Positions 34,300 to 44,513 of a stretch of DNA of 64,000 nucleotides are shown piece by piece (position 1 is the stretch's first letter; the number at the start of each line of letters is the position of its first letter). A program made the translations under genes and the position numbers. Below the pieces are notes generated by a model. It saw only the letters and a list, made by a program, of their open reading frames with translations. It made no database searches and had not been told where the DNA came from. Location of the stretch: the NCBI RefSeq assembly GCF_008933115.1, contig NZ_WBVO01000006.1, positions 124,001 to 188,000 of the forward strand, given 5' to 3'. Origin of the DNA: Phaeocystidibacter luteus (GTDB taxonomy: Bacteria; Bacteroidota; Bacteroidia; Flavobacteriales; Schleiferiaceae).

Positions 34300-35655
34300 A
34301 TGAAAAGGTATCCATCATATCAAAGCACAAACGGAATAATTGAGGTAGAATTTCCTGAGAGTTGGCAAAAATCTCGGTTAAGGTTTATTGGCAACTTATA
34401 CGGAGGTTTGACGGGAAAGGCAGGTAATGATTTCAATGATCTTGGACACCCCAATAACCGCTCATTTATTCCTTTCACGAACGTCTTTAAAAACACCTAC
34501 ATCAATACCGATGACCTCCAGTTTGTGAAGATTCAAGAAGGGGAGCGACAAAATGAAGTAAGAAAGGGCGATTTATTCTTTCTGATGAGTTCAGAAGGAA
34601 GGGAAGATTTAGGCAAATGTTCTCTACTGAACGATGATCTAAACAGTGTTTATCTAAACAGTTTTTGCAAAGGGTTTCGGGTTTCAAGGGATGATTTCGA
34701 TCCAAAGTATTTAAACTATCTATTATTCGGAGATATTCACAGAAACTTGATAAGTATTGAAGGCCGAGGATTCACGAGAATAAACCTGCGGCAAGAATCT
34801 CTTCTAAATGCTTTAATCCTCAAGCCATCCATAGAAGAACAAACCCAAATCGCTCGCTACCTCGATTACAAAACAGCCAAGATTGATGCGTTGATTGAAA
34901 AGAAGCAGCGACTCATTGATCTACTGGAAGAAGAGCGAACGGCCATCATCAACCAGGCAGTCACCAAAGGTTTAAACCCTAATGTACCAATGAAGGATTC
35001 AGGTATTGAATGGCTGGGTGAGATACCGGAGCATTGGGAGATAATGAGAATTAGTCTCATAAGCAACTATCTATCCTATGGCTTCACGAACCCTATGCCA
35101 ACTACAAGTCAAGGCCCATATATGCTAACGGCCAATGATATAAAAGACGGCTTCATAGACTATGAGAATGCGAGAAGAACCGAACAGGATGCCTACGATA
35201 ATCTTCTTACAAAAAAGAGTAAGCCCTTTCTGAAGGATATTTTAATCACCAAAGACGGAACTCTTGGACGAGTGGCAATCTGTGATAGAGAAGATGTTTG
35301 TATTAACCAGTCTGTTGCAGTAATCCGAGTTGATCCAGACAAACTCATTCCAGATTTACTTCTTCATTTTCTTCGAGCAAGTTACTATCAAACTAAAATG
35401 GAATTTGATGCCGGAGGTACCACTATCAAGCATATTTACATAACTCGGCTTGCCAAGATGAAAGTTGCGTTCCCAATAGAAAAAAAAGAACAAGAAAGAC
35501 TGCTATTTGCGATCGAAGAAAGAATCAAATCTCATGACAAAAAACTCTCGGCCATTAGAAGAGAGGTCGAATTACTCCAGGAATACAGAACCGCTCTCAT
35601 CAGTGAAGTGGTTACCGGCAAAGTAGATGTCAGGGATGAGGTAATACCGGAATAG
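34300..35655 (+). CDS. hsdS: Type I restriction-modification specificity subunit HsdS
   Basis: A 451-residue DNA-recognition subunit with two target-recognition domains, each ending in a conserved helix. The first runs to about residue 180 (closing with LILKPSIEEQTQIARYLDYK), then a coiled spacer (KKQRLIDLLEEERTAIINQA). The second starts at EWLGEIPEHWE (about 233) and closes with VAFPIEKKEQERL and a matching coil. The half-repeats give the bipartite target. The sequence of the site cannot be read from the protein. Confidence 0.95.
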   Translation: MKRYPSYQSTNGIIEVEFPESWQKSRLRFIGNLYGGLTGKAGNDFNDLGHPNNRSFIPFTNVFKNTYINTDDLQFVKIQEGERQNEVRKGDLFFLMSSEGREDLGKCSLLNDDLNSVYLNSFCKGFRVSRDDFDPKYLNYLLFGDIHRNLISIEGRGFTRINLRQESLLNALILKPSIEEQTQIARYLDYKTAKIDALIEKKQRLIDLLEEERTAIINQAVTKGLNPNVPMKDSGIEWLGEIPEHWEIMRISLISNYLSYGFTNPMPTTSQGPYMLTANDIKDGFIDYENARRTEQDAYDNLLTKKSKPFLKDILITKDGTLGRVAICDREDVCINQSVAVIRVDPDKLIPDLLLHFLRASYYQTKMEFDAGGTTIKHIYITRLAKMKVAFPIEKKEQERLLFAIEERIKSHDKKLSAIRREVELLQEYRTALISEVVTGKVDVRDEVIPE

Positions 35656-35666
35656 AATATAAGCCT

Positions 35667-38600
35667 ATGGCACACGGAATACATACAGAAACCACCTTTG
35701 AGGCTGCGATTGAGGAAAGCCTCCTCAACCAAGGTGGATATTCAAAAGGGAATTCAGAAGATTTTGACCCTCAATTAGGCATCTTCCCTTCCTATGTCAC
35801 CCAATTCCTCCAAAATTCACAGCCAAAAGCTTGGGAGAAGATCACCAACATCCACAAGGATGAGGTAGAAAAGAAAGTGATCAGTCGATTGATCCGTGAA
35901 TTGAATCACAAAGGCACATTGAACGTTCTCCGGCATGGCTTCACTGATTATGGGGTTAAGTTCAAAATGGCCTTTTACATGCCCGAGAGCAGCTTAAACC
36001 CCGAAGCAGTTGAACTATATGGAAAGAATCATCTATCCGTTACCAGGCAGCTTTATTATGAGCGTCAAGGCAAAAACTCTTTGGACATGGTGTTGGCCTT
36101 GAATGGTCTGCCGATAGCCACTATTGAGCTTAAGAATCAGTTTTCAGGTCAGTCCGTTACCAACGCTAAAAAACAGTATGTCTATGACCGTGAACCTAAT
36201 GAACCCATCTTCCAATTCAAGAAACGTTCATTGGTCCACTTTGCCGTTGATACGGATGAGGCATTCATGACCACTAAGTTGGCAGGAAAGAAGACTCGTT
36301 ACCTTCCTTTCAATCTCGGTTACAATAACGGTGCAGGAAACCCTCCAAACAAAGATGGATATCGAACCTCCTACCTTTGGGAGTATGTCTGGACCAAAGA
36401 CAGCTTGATGGACATTGTTGGCAAGTTTCTTCACCTCAATGTGATAGAGTTTGAGCTTAATGGAGTCCGCAAGAAGAAAGAAACAATGATCTTTCCCCGC
36501 TTCCATCAAATGGAGGTAGTAAGAAAGCTCACCCAGGACGCCAGAGAAAAAGGTGCAGGAAGCAACTACCTCATCCAACACTCAGCCGGATCAGGAAAGT
36601 CCAATTCCATTGCCTGGTTATCCTATCGCCTATCGAGCTTGCATGACAAAGGAGACCAAAGAGTATTTGATTCGGTGATTGTCATCACGGATAGAAGGGT
36701 TTTAGATAGTCAGTTGCAAAACACCATCCATCAGTTTGAACACAAGGATGGTGTGGTCCAGAAGATTGACAAAGACTCACAACAGCTCGCTGATGCCATC
36801 ACAGCAGGATCAAATATCATCATCACCACTCTTCAAAAGTTTCCTTTTGTACTGGATAAAATTGGCGAAATACCAAACCGAAAGTATGCCGTAATCATTG
36901 ATGAGGCGCATTCTTCTCAAGGAGGTGAAGCCACCAAGAAAATGAAGGAGGTATTGACTGCCAAGTCGCTTGAGGAAGCTATTGAAGAAGATATGTCGAG
37001 CGGTCTCGACGAGGATGCTGAAGATGAAATCAGAACGTCTATGGAAGCCAGAGGCAAGCAAGACAACCTCAGCTTCTTTGCCTTCACAGCTACACCAAAA
37101 CCCAAGACCATTGAAGTGTTTGGCACACCGGATTCCAACGGTATCCCAAAACCCTTCCACCTCTACTCCATGAAACAAGCCATTGAAGAAGGCTTCATTC
37201 TGGACGTATTGAAAAACTACACCACCTACAAAACCTATTTCAAGCTCTCCAAGCAAATTGAGGATGACCCCAATGTGAACAAGAAGCAGGCTGCCCGAGC
37301 CATTGGGCGTTTCCTTTCACTTCACCCTCATAACTTGGCCCAGAAAGCTGAGGTGATGGTAGAGCATTTCAGGCAGGTGGTATCCAAGAGGATTGGTGGC
37401 AAGGCCAAAGCCATGGTTGTTACCGGATCAAGGCTTCATGCCGTTCGCTATAAAGAGGAGTTTGACAAATATATCAAAGCAAGAGGTTACACAGACGTCA
37501 AAACGCTGGTTGCCTTTTCTGGTAAGGTGATTTACGACAGCTACCCTGATGGAGTGACTGAAGTTGAATTGAATGGCTTTAAAGAGAAAGAGTTGCCAAA
37601 GAAATTCTCAACGGATGAATACCAAATTCTATTGGTAGCGGACAAGTATCAAACCGGGTTTGACCAACCTCTCCTTCATACGATGTATGTCGACAAGAAA
37701 TTAAGTGGTGTCAAATGCGTTCAAACGCTTTCTCGCTTAAATCGAATGCATCCAGGAAAGGAAGACACCTTCGTTTTGGATTTCGCCAATGAGGCAGAAG
37801 AAATCACCAACTCGTTCCAGCCTTACTATGAACTTACCACCGTTGAGGAAACCACCGACCCAAATCACCTCTATGATTTGAAGAGCGAGATTGAAAAAGC
37901 ACAAGTGATCTGGGAGACGGAAGTGAACTCCTTCTGCAATGTCTTTTTCAAGTCGGCAAAGACTCTTTCTGTAAAAGAACAAGGGAAGCTCAATGCTTTT
38001 ATTGATCCCGCTGTGGAGCGATTCAAACAGCTGCCTGAAGAAAGCAGCGATGAAGATGTGATTGGCAATGAGGTAACTCAAGAAAGCTTCAAGAATACCC
38101 TTCAATCCTTCACTCGGTTGTATTCCTTCCTTTCTCAAATCATGCCTTTCACGGACGTTGACCTGGAGAAGCTTTTCACCTACTCAAGATTCTTACTCAA
38201 GAAACTACCCCGAAAGAATCAGGCAGACCGGTTCAAGCTTGGTGATGAGGTTTCATTGGAGTATTACCGACTTCAGAAAATTGCTGAGCAAAGTTTAGTC
38301 TTGGAGGATCAGGAAGAATATGGGTTGGACGGAAGATCTGATGCAGGAATTCGATTAGCCAATAAAGAAGAGAAGGCTGCATTGTCTGAGATTATTGATG
38401 TTTTGAATAACCGCTTTGGAACAGAGTTCAATGATGCAGATAAGCTATTCTTTGATCAAATAGAGGAAGAGCTCATAGCTGATGCTCGTCTCACCCAACA
38501 GGCCCAAAACAATTCCATGGACAACTTCAAGTTTGGTTTTGATGATGTCTTTATGGACAAGCTAATCGCTCGCATGGACCAAAACCAGGACATCTTCAGC

Positions 38601-38687
38601 AAGATGATGGATGATAAAGACTTTGGAGGGTTGGTGAAGGATTACTTGTTGAATAAAGTTTATAATAGGCTACGGAAAACCCAATAA
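35667..38687 (+). CDS. hsdR: Type I restriction endonuclease subunit HsdR
   Basis: A 1006-residue motor and nuclease subunit. The N-terminal PD-(D/E)xK nuclease shows Asp140 and ELK (155-157) in LPIATIELKNQ. The translocase has Walker A HSAGSGKS (305-312), a DEAH motif in IDEAHSSQGG (about 412-421), TATP, and the C-terminal motif TGFDQPLLHTMYVDKKL. A helical C-terminal region binds the methylase core. Full length and with intact motifs, so the type I system should be functional. Eleven bases separate it from hsdS. Confidence 0.97.
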   Translation: MAHGIHTETTFEAAIEESLLNQGGYSKGNSEDFDPQLGIFPSYVTQFLQNSQPKAWEKITNIHKDEVEKKVISRLIRELNHKGTLNVLRHGFTDYGVKFKMAFYMPESSLNPEAVELYGKNHLSVTRQLYYERQGKNSLDMVLALNGLPIATIELKNQFSGQSVTNAKKQYVYDREPNEPIFQFKKRSLVHFAVDTDEAFMTTKLAGKKTRYLPFNLGYNNGAGNPPNKDGYRTSYLWEYVWTKDSLMDIVGKFLHLNVIEFELNGVRKKKETMIFPRFHQMEVVRKLTQDAREKGAGSNYLIQHSAGSGKSNSIAWLSYRLSSLHDKGDQRVFDSVIVITDRRVLDSQLQNTIHQFEHKDGVVQKIDKDSQQLADAITAGSNIIITTLQKFPFVLDKIGEIPNRKYAVIIDEAHSSQGGEATKKMKEVLTAKSLEEAIEEDMSSGLDEDAEDEIRTSMEARGKQDNLSFFAFTATPKPKTIEVFGTPDSNGIPKPFHLYSMKQAIEEGFILDVLKNYTTYKTYFKLSKQIEDDPNVNKKQAARAIGRFLSLHPHNLAQKAEVMVEHFRQVVSKRIGGKAKAMVVTGSRLHAVRYKEEFDKYIKARGYTDVKTLVAFSGKVIYDSYPDGVTEVELNGFKEKELPKKFSTDEYQILLVADKYQTGFDQPLLHTMYVDKKLSGVKCVQTLSRLNRMHPGKEDTFVLDFANEAEEITNSFQPYYELTTVEETTDPNHLYDLKSEIEKAQVIWETEVNSFCNVFFKSAKTLSVKEQGKLNAFIDPAVERFKQLPEESSDEDVIGNEVTQESFKNTLQSFTRLYSFLSQIMPFTDVDLEKLFTYSRFLLKKLPRKNQADRFKLGDEVSLEYYRLQKIAEQSLVLEDQEEYGLDGRSDAGIRLANKEEKAALSEIIDVLNNRFGTEFNDADKLFFDQIEEELIADARLTQQAQNNSMDNFKFGFDDVFMDKLIARMDQNQDIFSKMMDDKDFGGLVKDYLLNKVYNRLRKTQ

Positions 38688-38688
38688 G

Positions 38689-39177
38689 ATGATAAAACTG
38701 GTAAGAACCTACAAATGGGCGTTATTGTTCAGTATATGCCTTTCGATTAGTATATATACGTACATACATTACTCGTATGATTCCAATATATTTCTCGCTA
38801 GCATTGGTGGGTTGGCAACACTATATTTAGGACTAATCAGATATCAACTAGAGTATGATAGGCTATTCCAAGAACTCTTCACAGCCTTTAATACTCGTTA
38901 CGACAAACTCAATGATGATATATTGGATATTCGCAAAAGATCAGAATCATTAAAAGAAAGAGATACTAAGATAATAATTGATTATTTCAACTTATGCGCG
39001 GAGGAGTATTTATGGTATTCTCGAGGTAGGATTCCAAAATCAGTTTGGAAAGCTTGGAAATCGGGAATTGATGAAAACCTAAATACCCCAATAATAAAAG
39101 ACCTTTTTATTCTTGAAACTAAGTCCATAAACAGTGCTAGTTCATATTATGGGTTAAGGAAAGAACTTAATATATAA
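38689..39177 (+). CDS. Hypothetical two-span membrane protein after hsdR
   Basis: A 162-residue protein starting one base after the hsdR stop, so certainly in the same transcript. Two membrane helices occupy residues about 10-50. A cytoplasmic helical domain follows, with YFNLCAEEYLWYSRGRIPKSVWKAWKSG, a segment seen in small membrane proteins of accessory loci annotated as DUF4760-like; I am not sure of that family. It may add a membrane-linked function to the type I system or be a passenger. No catalytic motif is visible. Confidence 0.65.
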   Translation: MIKLVRTYKWALLFSICLSISIYTYIHYSYDSNIFLASIGGLATLYLGLIRYQLEYDRLFQELFTAFNTRYDKLNDDILDIRKRSESLKERDTKIIIDYFNLCAEEYLWYSRGRIPKSVWKAWKSGIDENLNTPIIKDLFILETKSINSASSYYGLRKELNI

Positions 39178-39206
39178 CTTCAACCAGATTGTAACCCGAA
39201 TGAACT

Positions 39207-41054
39207 ATGGAAAAAATAACGCTCTCCAAATTATTCAATGGTAAATTATTCAGTGTGCCCGATTATCAGAGGGGCTATGCATGGGAACAAAAGCAACTAC
39301 TGGATTTCACACAAGATATAGACGCTCTAATTGATGAGGAGATTAGAAGTCATTATACTGGAACTATAGTTCTCTTCCAACCTAAGGACAAGCGAACCGA
39401 ATATTTTGGAACGGATAAACTTGAAATATTCGAAATTGTGGATGGTCAACAACGACTTACAACATGTCAACTTTATCTGTCTATCATTCTAAGGCAATTA
39501 GTGGCTCAGGCTGAGCAAGAGTACGAGAAGAACATCTCCAGTCTCGTTCACTCTGGCAATAAACCAAAACTCAGACTAAACAATGACAGCAAAGACTTCT
39601 TTCTCGATCTTTTAAAAAATGGAAGCTCATCGATAACTCCTATCAATATTCATCAAAAAAGACTAGAATATGCCTTCAACACTCTGAATAAACATATCTC
39701 CGAACAATTGACTGTTAGGCAGGAGAAAATAGGGTACCTAAAAGAATTGTACGACGCACTGACCAGAAAACTCCATTTTTCGCACTACATCATTGACGAT
39801 GAAAGTGAAATTGGAATGACCTTCGAATTAATGAATTCGCGCGGAAAAGGGCTTTCTGTTCTTGAATTACTGAAAAACTACCTTATGCATTGGGTATACC
39901 GCAATGTTCCTGGTGAACCCAAGAGAGAAACTATAACTGACAGTATTAATAGAGCTTGGAAGGATGTATACCTAAATATTGCATCCGCAAATGGAAATGA
40001 AGACCAATGTTTAAGAATAGCTTGGACTTTGCTGCAATCTCCAACGCCAAAAAATTGGAAAGGCTATGTTGGCTTTAAAGCGCCCTCCGCAATTCCATTA
40101 AGAGATTTTTCTAAAAAGAGTAAGCAAGACACTTATCTCTTCATTGAGAAACTCGCTTCTGAATTAAAGGAGTTCTCCTATCACTATTCCAGAATAACTA
40201 ACCCGCAATTAGATCCCAATATCCCCGGAGAATATGAGAGACTTGTAAGAATCAAGAATACCGGTAATACAAGTATTTTCTTGCCACTCATAACAGCTTC
40301 AAGACAAAAAGTAATTAATGGCCATTGTGATATTGCACATTACCTTAACCTTCTAGAAACTATTGAGCTATACTCATATAGAGTTTTTCTTTGGGCGCGC
40401 AGAAGAAGTAATGCCGGTCAAGCCAAATTATTTCATTTAGGTTATAATATCTATCAAGGCAACCTAGATTTGAATGAAGCTCAAAAGGAAATTAAGACTA
40501 GAATTATGTTCTATTCAGAAGAGGATAATTTCAAAACAGAACTGACCACAACTTTTACAAATTGGTATCGCCAGCGCAAACTCCTTAAATACACTTTATA
40601 CGAGTATGAAATTGAACTACTAAATAAAAAAGGAAAAGGCGCTCAACCTAAACTATCATGGAAGGACCTTTCCGACTCCACACTCGAACATATTTTACCT
40701 CAAACCCCTGAATTAGATTCCCTTTGGTTACAGAAATGGTCCGAAGAGGATATCAAGCATTACCTTCATCATATTTCAAACATTGTGCTAACACGAGATA
40801 ATTCGCATTATAGAAACTTTGAATTCGACCGGAAGAAAGGTAGTCAAGGTAAAGGTCATTGCTATGCTAACTCGGACATCAGACAAGAGCGAGAAATATC
40901 AAAGTATGGCGACTGGACTATAGCCGAGTGTAAACATAGAAAGGTTGAACTTGAACAGTGGATTTTAGGCAGATGGGGACTAGATGAAAGTTTGTATACA
41001 GCTGAACCAGATGAAAAGGATGAGGATGAACTTGAAGAAGAGTTGTTATGGTAA
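39207..41054 (+). CDS. DUF262/DUF1524 (GmrSD-type) restriction enzyme
   Basis: A 615-residue single-chain type IV enzyme. The N-terminal DUF262 (GmrS-like, ParB-fold NTPase) shows VPDYQRGYAWEQKQL (17-31) and the signature IVDGQQRLTT (77-86). The C-terminal DUF1524 (GmrD-like HNH nuclease) has DSTLEHILPQTPE (about 488-500) and the closing LTRDNSHYRNFEF. Related GmrSD and BrxU enzymes cut phage DNA that carries modified cytosine and use NTP. It follows the hsdR-linked membrane gene by 29 bases. Together with the type I system it would cover both unmodified and modified phage DNA. Confidence 0.94.
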   Translation: MEKITLSKLFNGKLFSVPDYQRGYAWEQKQLLDFTQDIDALIDEEIRSHYTGTIVLFQPKDKRTEYFGTDKLEIFEIVDGQQRLTTCQLYLSIILRQLVAQAEQEYEKNISSLVHSGNKPKLRLNNDSKDFFLDLLKNGSSSITPINIHQKRLEYAFNTLNKHISEQLTVRQEKIGYLKELYDALTRKLHFSHYIIDDESEIGMTFELMNSRGKGLSVLELLKNYLMHWVYRNVPGEPKRETITDSINRAWKDVYLNIASANGNEDQCLRIAWTLLQSPTPKNWKGYVGFKAPSAIPLRDFSKKSKQDTYLFIEKLASELKEFSYHYSRITNPQLDPNIPGEYERLVRIKNTGNTSIFLPLITASRQKVINGHCDIAHYLNLLETIELYSYRVFLWARRRSNAGQAKLFHLGYNIYQGNLDLNEAQKEIKTRIMFYSEEDNFKTELTTTFTNWYRQRKLLKYTLYEYEIELLNKKGKGAQPKLSWKDLSDSTLEHILPQTPELDSLWLQKWSEEDIKHYLHHISNIVLTRDNSHYRNFEFDRKKGSQGKGHCYANSDIRQEREISKYGDWTIAECKHRKVELEQWILGRWGLDESLYTAEPDEKDEDELEEELLW

Positions 41055-41166
41055 ACAAATGACTGTTTGAAATTAAATTGATCTGCATCCAATCAGATGT
41101 CTTCTCCTCTGTTCTATTCCCTTAACACCTGTTAATCTTCATTATCGAGATAAGCTCTTACTCACA

Positions 41167-41688
41167 ATGTCATTTATAAAATATTATCAGTCAACCTTAT
41201 CCGACTTTAAAGACAACTCATCTTTTAAGAAAGCCGAAGTCAAGTCCCAGTCTATTAAATGGCCAGATGGAAGTGGTGTATATGCCGTGTGGCAAGATTC
41301 AACAACCGAAGCCAATAACCTGCTCTATGTAGGGAAAACAGGAAAGTTCAAACAACCCTTCGGAGAACCACTTGGATTTAATGCTGGAAGTTTTGCAAAG
41401 CGAACACAAAGATGGACACCCTATAGATTTGCTAATTCTGAAATGGATGGGACAAATCAATTCACCTTTCGTTTTGGCACAAAGTATTCGAATTCAAGCG
41501 TGCAGCGCAAAGAGAGATTTGCAATCGATGCCTATTCGAAAACCATTCCCTACAAAAACTTAATTATACATTGCTTTATCATAGGTTCTGAGCATCCTAG
41601 ACACACTCCGGCATCATTGGAAACAGAGATTCTTACTCGATATGTTAAATGTCAAGAGAAGCTTCCTGTTGGCAACAAGGAACTATAA
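41167..41688 (+). CDS. GIY-YIG-like nuclease family protein
   Basis: A 173-residue protein with a GIY-YIG-like fold. SGVYAVWQDS (about 36-45) followed by LLYVGKTGKF (about 53-62) gives the two Tyr motifs. A conserved Glu in SLETEILTRY (about 151-160) could be the metal ligand. Members of this fold cut DNA or RNA. It stands alone, and its stop overlaps the convergent gene at 41683 by six bases. Confidence 0.8.
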   Translation: MSFIKYYQSTLSDFKDNSSFKKAEVKSQSIKWPDGSGVYAVWQDSTTEANNLLYVGKTGKFKQPFGEPLGFNAGSFAKRTQRWTPYRFANSEMDGTNQFTFRFGTKYSNSSVQRKERFAIDAYSKTIPYKNLIIHCFIIGSEHPRHTPASLETEILTRYVKCQEKLPVGNKEL

Positions 41689-42006
41689 TGACTCATCATT
41701 AAGCCAGATATAAACATCATTGGTTATTTTCTCTAAAAGAGATTGAGAGAGCAAACCTGCATCATCAAACCACCTTAGATACTCATCCTGAGTCAAGGTT
41801 CCAATTTCAGTCCTATTCATCTGCTTTTCAAGCTGAACAATTATTGTTCTCACCTCAGGATCGTATTCGTCCTCTGGCGCTCCCAAAGCTATCAATCCTA
41901 AGGGGTCGTGTTTTATAAGGATTGCGAGTAGCTCATCAAATTTCTCGCAGTATTGATTTCTAACTGTCTTAGAATCAAGTTTAGATAAGTCAATTTCCTT
42001 TGACAT
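41683..42006 (-). CDS. Hypothetical protein, DUF1871-like
   Basis: A 107-residue, all-helical, acidic protein. The segment HDPLGLIALGAPEDEYDPEV resembles the core of DUF1871-type proteins, small helical proteins sometimes found as immunity or accessory factors. It is in the same orientation as the DUF2779 gene and lies 19 bases downstream of it, so the two may be co-transcribed. Function unknown. Confidence 0.65.
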   Translation of the reverse strand: MSKEIDLSKLDSKTVRNQYCEKFDELLAILIKHDPLGLIALGAPEDEYDPEVRTIIVQLEKQMNRTEIGTLTQDEYLRWFDDAGLLSQSLLEKITNDVYIWLNDESL

Positions 42007-42025
42007 CTTATCTCCTAATTAAATC

Positions 42026-43516
42026 CTAATTAGCAACCTTTCCCATCTCCTCCCAAATCCTCACCATCGCCCAAGTGTCCATTTCACAATAGGCCAACAA
42101 TTTTTCACGCAAGGCTTCTACCTCATCTTTAGGTACAGTTCCTTGGGCTAAGGCGAGCAATTCTTTGGAAGCGGTTCCCCCTTCAGCAATATCCAGAGCA
42201 CTGTAGCCGTCGTCATCCGGACAAACAGATGGGAATACTTGCTTGATGCTCGCGGAACCCATCATGTCTGGGTTGTACCAAGCTTTTTGCTTGAATGGAA
42301 TAATGAGGTCGTTGAAGCGAGCAAGGAGTTTATCACATGCTTCTTTGTGTTCTGGGAAAAGGCTGCCGAGTAGTTTAATCTTCCCTTTTTCAAATCCTTG
42401 ATTGTATGCTAAAATTGTCCCTGAGGTGCCGAGGTCTTTTAACATGGCATGCAACAATTCTTCATAGGGCAACTCTCCATTCCCAAATGATGCAAGAAAA
42501 TTGTACTCATAAGGGTCAACGCCATCACCCATTACTACTTGCACGGAATACTGTACTGGAATAGCTTGATATGGACGAGTACCATCATACAAAGGCACTA
42601 CCGGCGCTATGGTCTCAAAATCGAAGAAGTAGAGCGGATACTCCAAGGTATCTAAGAACGCTTTTAGCTTCTCGGTCTTGAGTATTGATTCTCCGTGCAC
42701 TACTCCACGCCAAAGCGGACGTGCTGATGGACTTATCATACTTTCTTCCAAATCCTCAAACCGTTGCTTGCCTTCAAAGAACAAGGCCCACTTGTCTTTT
42801 AAGTAAGGAATACTCAAAACATTGGGATTGGGCACATCTTTCCAACACATGTACTTCAATGAGCAATCAAAAGGATCTCCACAATGCTGCCCAATTTGAA
42901 CCTCTGGTCGCTCAGGCTGCTGGAGAACAAGCTTCAGGTTTTCTATGCGGTCTTCAATACCCTCTTGAAGTTCAAGAACTTCCTCTGTAATATCGCTAAG
43001 CGTAAAAAGCTGTTCTAAGTCAAGCTCTCCATTGCGCTCATACTGGTTATTGATGTGCATCAAGAAAAATCGGTCGGGTTCATAGCCTGCCGACTTCATG
43101 ATATGATACTGATAAGAGCTGTCGGTTAAGTGATAAGGCTTAACCTTAGTAGAGCTCTTCACTTCAATAGCGTGAATTTCATCTCCTACTTTGAGAAAGA
43201 TATCAAGTGCCGCCATACAACCTTCATGGAAAAAGGCGGCCTCATAAATAACGCTCTCACCCTCCTCTATCCATTGTTTGGTTTTCTCATATGAGGGACC
43301 CCAATTGTAGAACTCCTCAGGTGTAGCATCTTTTCCACCTGGAAAGCGTTGCTGTGCCAGTGCTCCAATATCATGACCCGCATCAAAGCGAGCTTGATCC
43401 GCAGCAGAAACCAGAGGTACTAAATCCTTTTGATTCTTCTCTATCCAGAATTTCTTTTCGCACTGGAGACCGCTTACATAGCGAGATTTGGACAGAACAT
43501 GTCGGTAGTTGGTCAT
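42026..43516 (-). CDS. DUF2779 protein: Cas4-like nuclease plus RNase H-like exonuclease domain
   Basis: A 496-residue protein. The N-terminal half is a Cas4/PD-(D/E)xK-type nuclease with the first Cys of a probable 4Fe-4S cluster in SGLQCEKKFW (about 13-22), the catalytic EVKSSTKV (about 118-125) and the remaining Cys in GQHCGDPFDC and KYMCW. The C-terminal DUF2779 domain begins YFFDFETIAP (about 293), the DxE motif of a DEDD-type 3'-5' exonuclease, and ends with a CEMDTWAM Asp. Such fusions are widespread in accessory loci; the pathway is unknown. Confidence 0.9.
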   Translation of the reverse strand: MTNYRHVLSKSRYVSGLQCEKKFWIEKNQKDLVPLVSAADQARFDAGHDIGALAQQRFPGGKDATPEEFYNWGPSYEKTKQWIEEGESVIYEAAFFHEGCMAALDIFLKVGDEIHAIEVKSSTKVKPYHLTDSSYQYHIMKSAGYEPDRFFLMHINNQYERNGELDLEQLFTLSDITEEVLELQEGIEDRIENLKLVLQQPERPEVQIGQHCGDPFDCSLKYMCWKDVPNPNVLSIPYLKDKWALFFEGKQRFEDLEESMISPSARPLWRGVVHGESILKTEKLKAFLDTLEYPLYFFDFETIAPVVPLYDGTRPYQAIPVQYSVQVVMGDGVDPYEYNFLASFGNGELPYEELLHAMLKDLGTSGTILAYNQGFEKGKIKLLGSLFPEHKEACDKLLARFNDLIIPFKQKAWYNPDMMGSASIKQVFPSVCPDDDGYSALDIAEGGTASKELLALAQGTVPKDEVEALREKLLAYCEMDTWAMVRIWEEMGKVAN

Positions 43517-43604
43517 GAGAGAGGTGGTTGGTTAGGCTATCGAAGATAGAATTTTTCTAATGAGAAAAGGGTACCTTATTGGCTGTATTTAAAAACCGCT
43601 CTCA

Positions 43605-44513
43605 ATGCCAAAATCGGTATTTATTATTGGATGGGACGCTGCTTGCGCAAGTAGAGATAACGGACTAATCCAGCTCAAGTACAACTTAACCAACAAGTCC
43701 ATTGAGGAATTTCGTCCGATACTCACTTCGAGCAAATCTAGCCCAGGGATGGCAATACGTAATGCAATACAAAACCATAACTCTGAAGATCTTCCCTTCC
43801 TTCTTGCTATAGACTGCCCATTAGGTTGGCCTGTTACATTTATTGACGCATGGGAGTCACCAATTCCGTCGACGGCACAGCCTATTACTTGTATCGACAA
43901 GAAGGAGTTAAAAGACGCATTTTTCAAAAGACAATGTGAGCGATTTCTTATTGAGTACTACAGATCTTCAAACCCTAGTCTCAGAATACAGCCATTGGAA
44001 GTCACATCTAATTTATTGGCACGAACAGCATTTGACACCGCTTACGAGTTGAATTTGCTTCTTGAAGGTTCCCACCTACCATTTATGTTGTGGAGTAAGC
44101 CAAAGCACGAGTCATTTTCACAGGGCATTATTGAGGTCTATCCAGCTGCGACTGTCCAATCTTGGTCCAACAGCCCTACCCCCATTGGCAAGAGAAACGG
44201 TATCATTTCTAATACTATAACTGCAGCAGAATCTAATAGTCGATTAGACCACTCTCGAATAAAGCAATTGATAAAACTATCTGCAGAACTCAGTACGTAT
44301 AAGCTACCTGTTAGTCGCGTTCCTCATTTTGAAGATGCCATTATTTGTGCTCTTACCGCTGTTGACTTTCTGGAAGATAAATGCGTTGATCCTTCTCCAA
44401 ATAATTTAAGCTTAGGTAAGGACGCCTTCTATAATCCATCCGACATCAAAAAAGAAGGTTGGATCTGGTTCCCAAAAACAACACTCGATGAATCCAGCAC
44501 TCTTAAAAATTAA
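43605..44513 (+). CDS. DUF429 (RNase H-like fold) protein
   Basis: A 302-residue protein of the DUF429 family. The first strand IIGWDAACASRDNGL carries the leading Asp, and LLAIDCPLGWP (about 67-77) the second; the fold is RNase H-like, with a probable two-metal site. The C-terminal part has EVYPAATVQSW and VPHFEDAIICALTAVDFL with further acidic residues. Biochemical function is not established for the family. It overlaps the WYL gene that follows by 26 bases, so the two are made together. Confidence 0.85.
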   Translation: MPKSVFIIGWDAACASRDNGLIQLKYNLTNKSIEEFRPILTSSKSSPGMAIRNAIQNHNSEDLPFLLAIDCPLGWPVTFIDAWESPIPSTAQPITCIDKKELKDAFFKRQCERFLIEYYRSSNPSLRIQPLEVTSNLLARTAFDTAYELNLLLEGSHLPFMLWSKPKHESFSQGIIEVYPAATVQSWSNSPTPIGKRNGIISNTITAAESNSRLDHSRIKQLIKLSAELSTYKLPVSRVPHFEDAIICALTAVDFLEDKCVDPSPNNLSLGKDAFYNPSDIKKEGWIWFPKTTLDESSTLKN

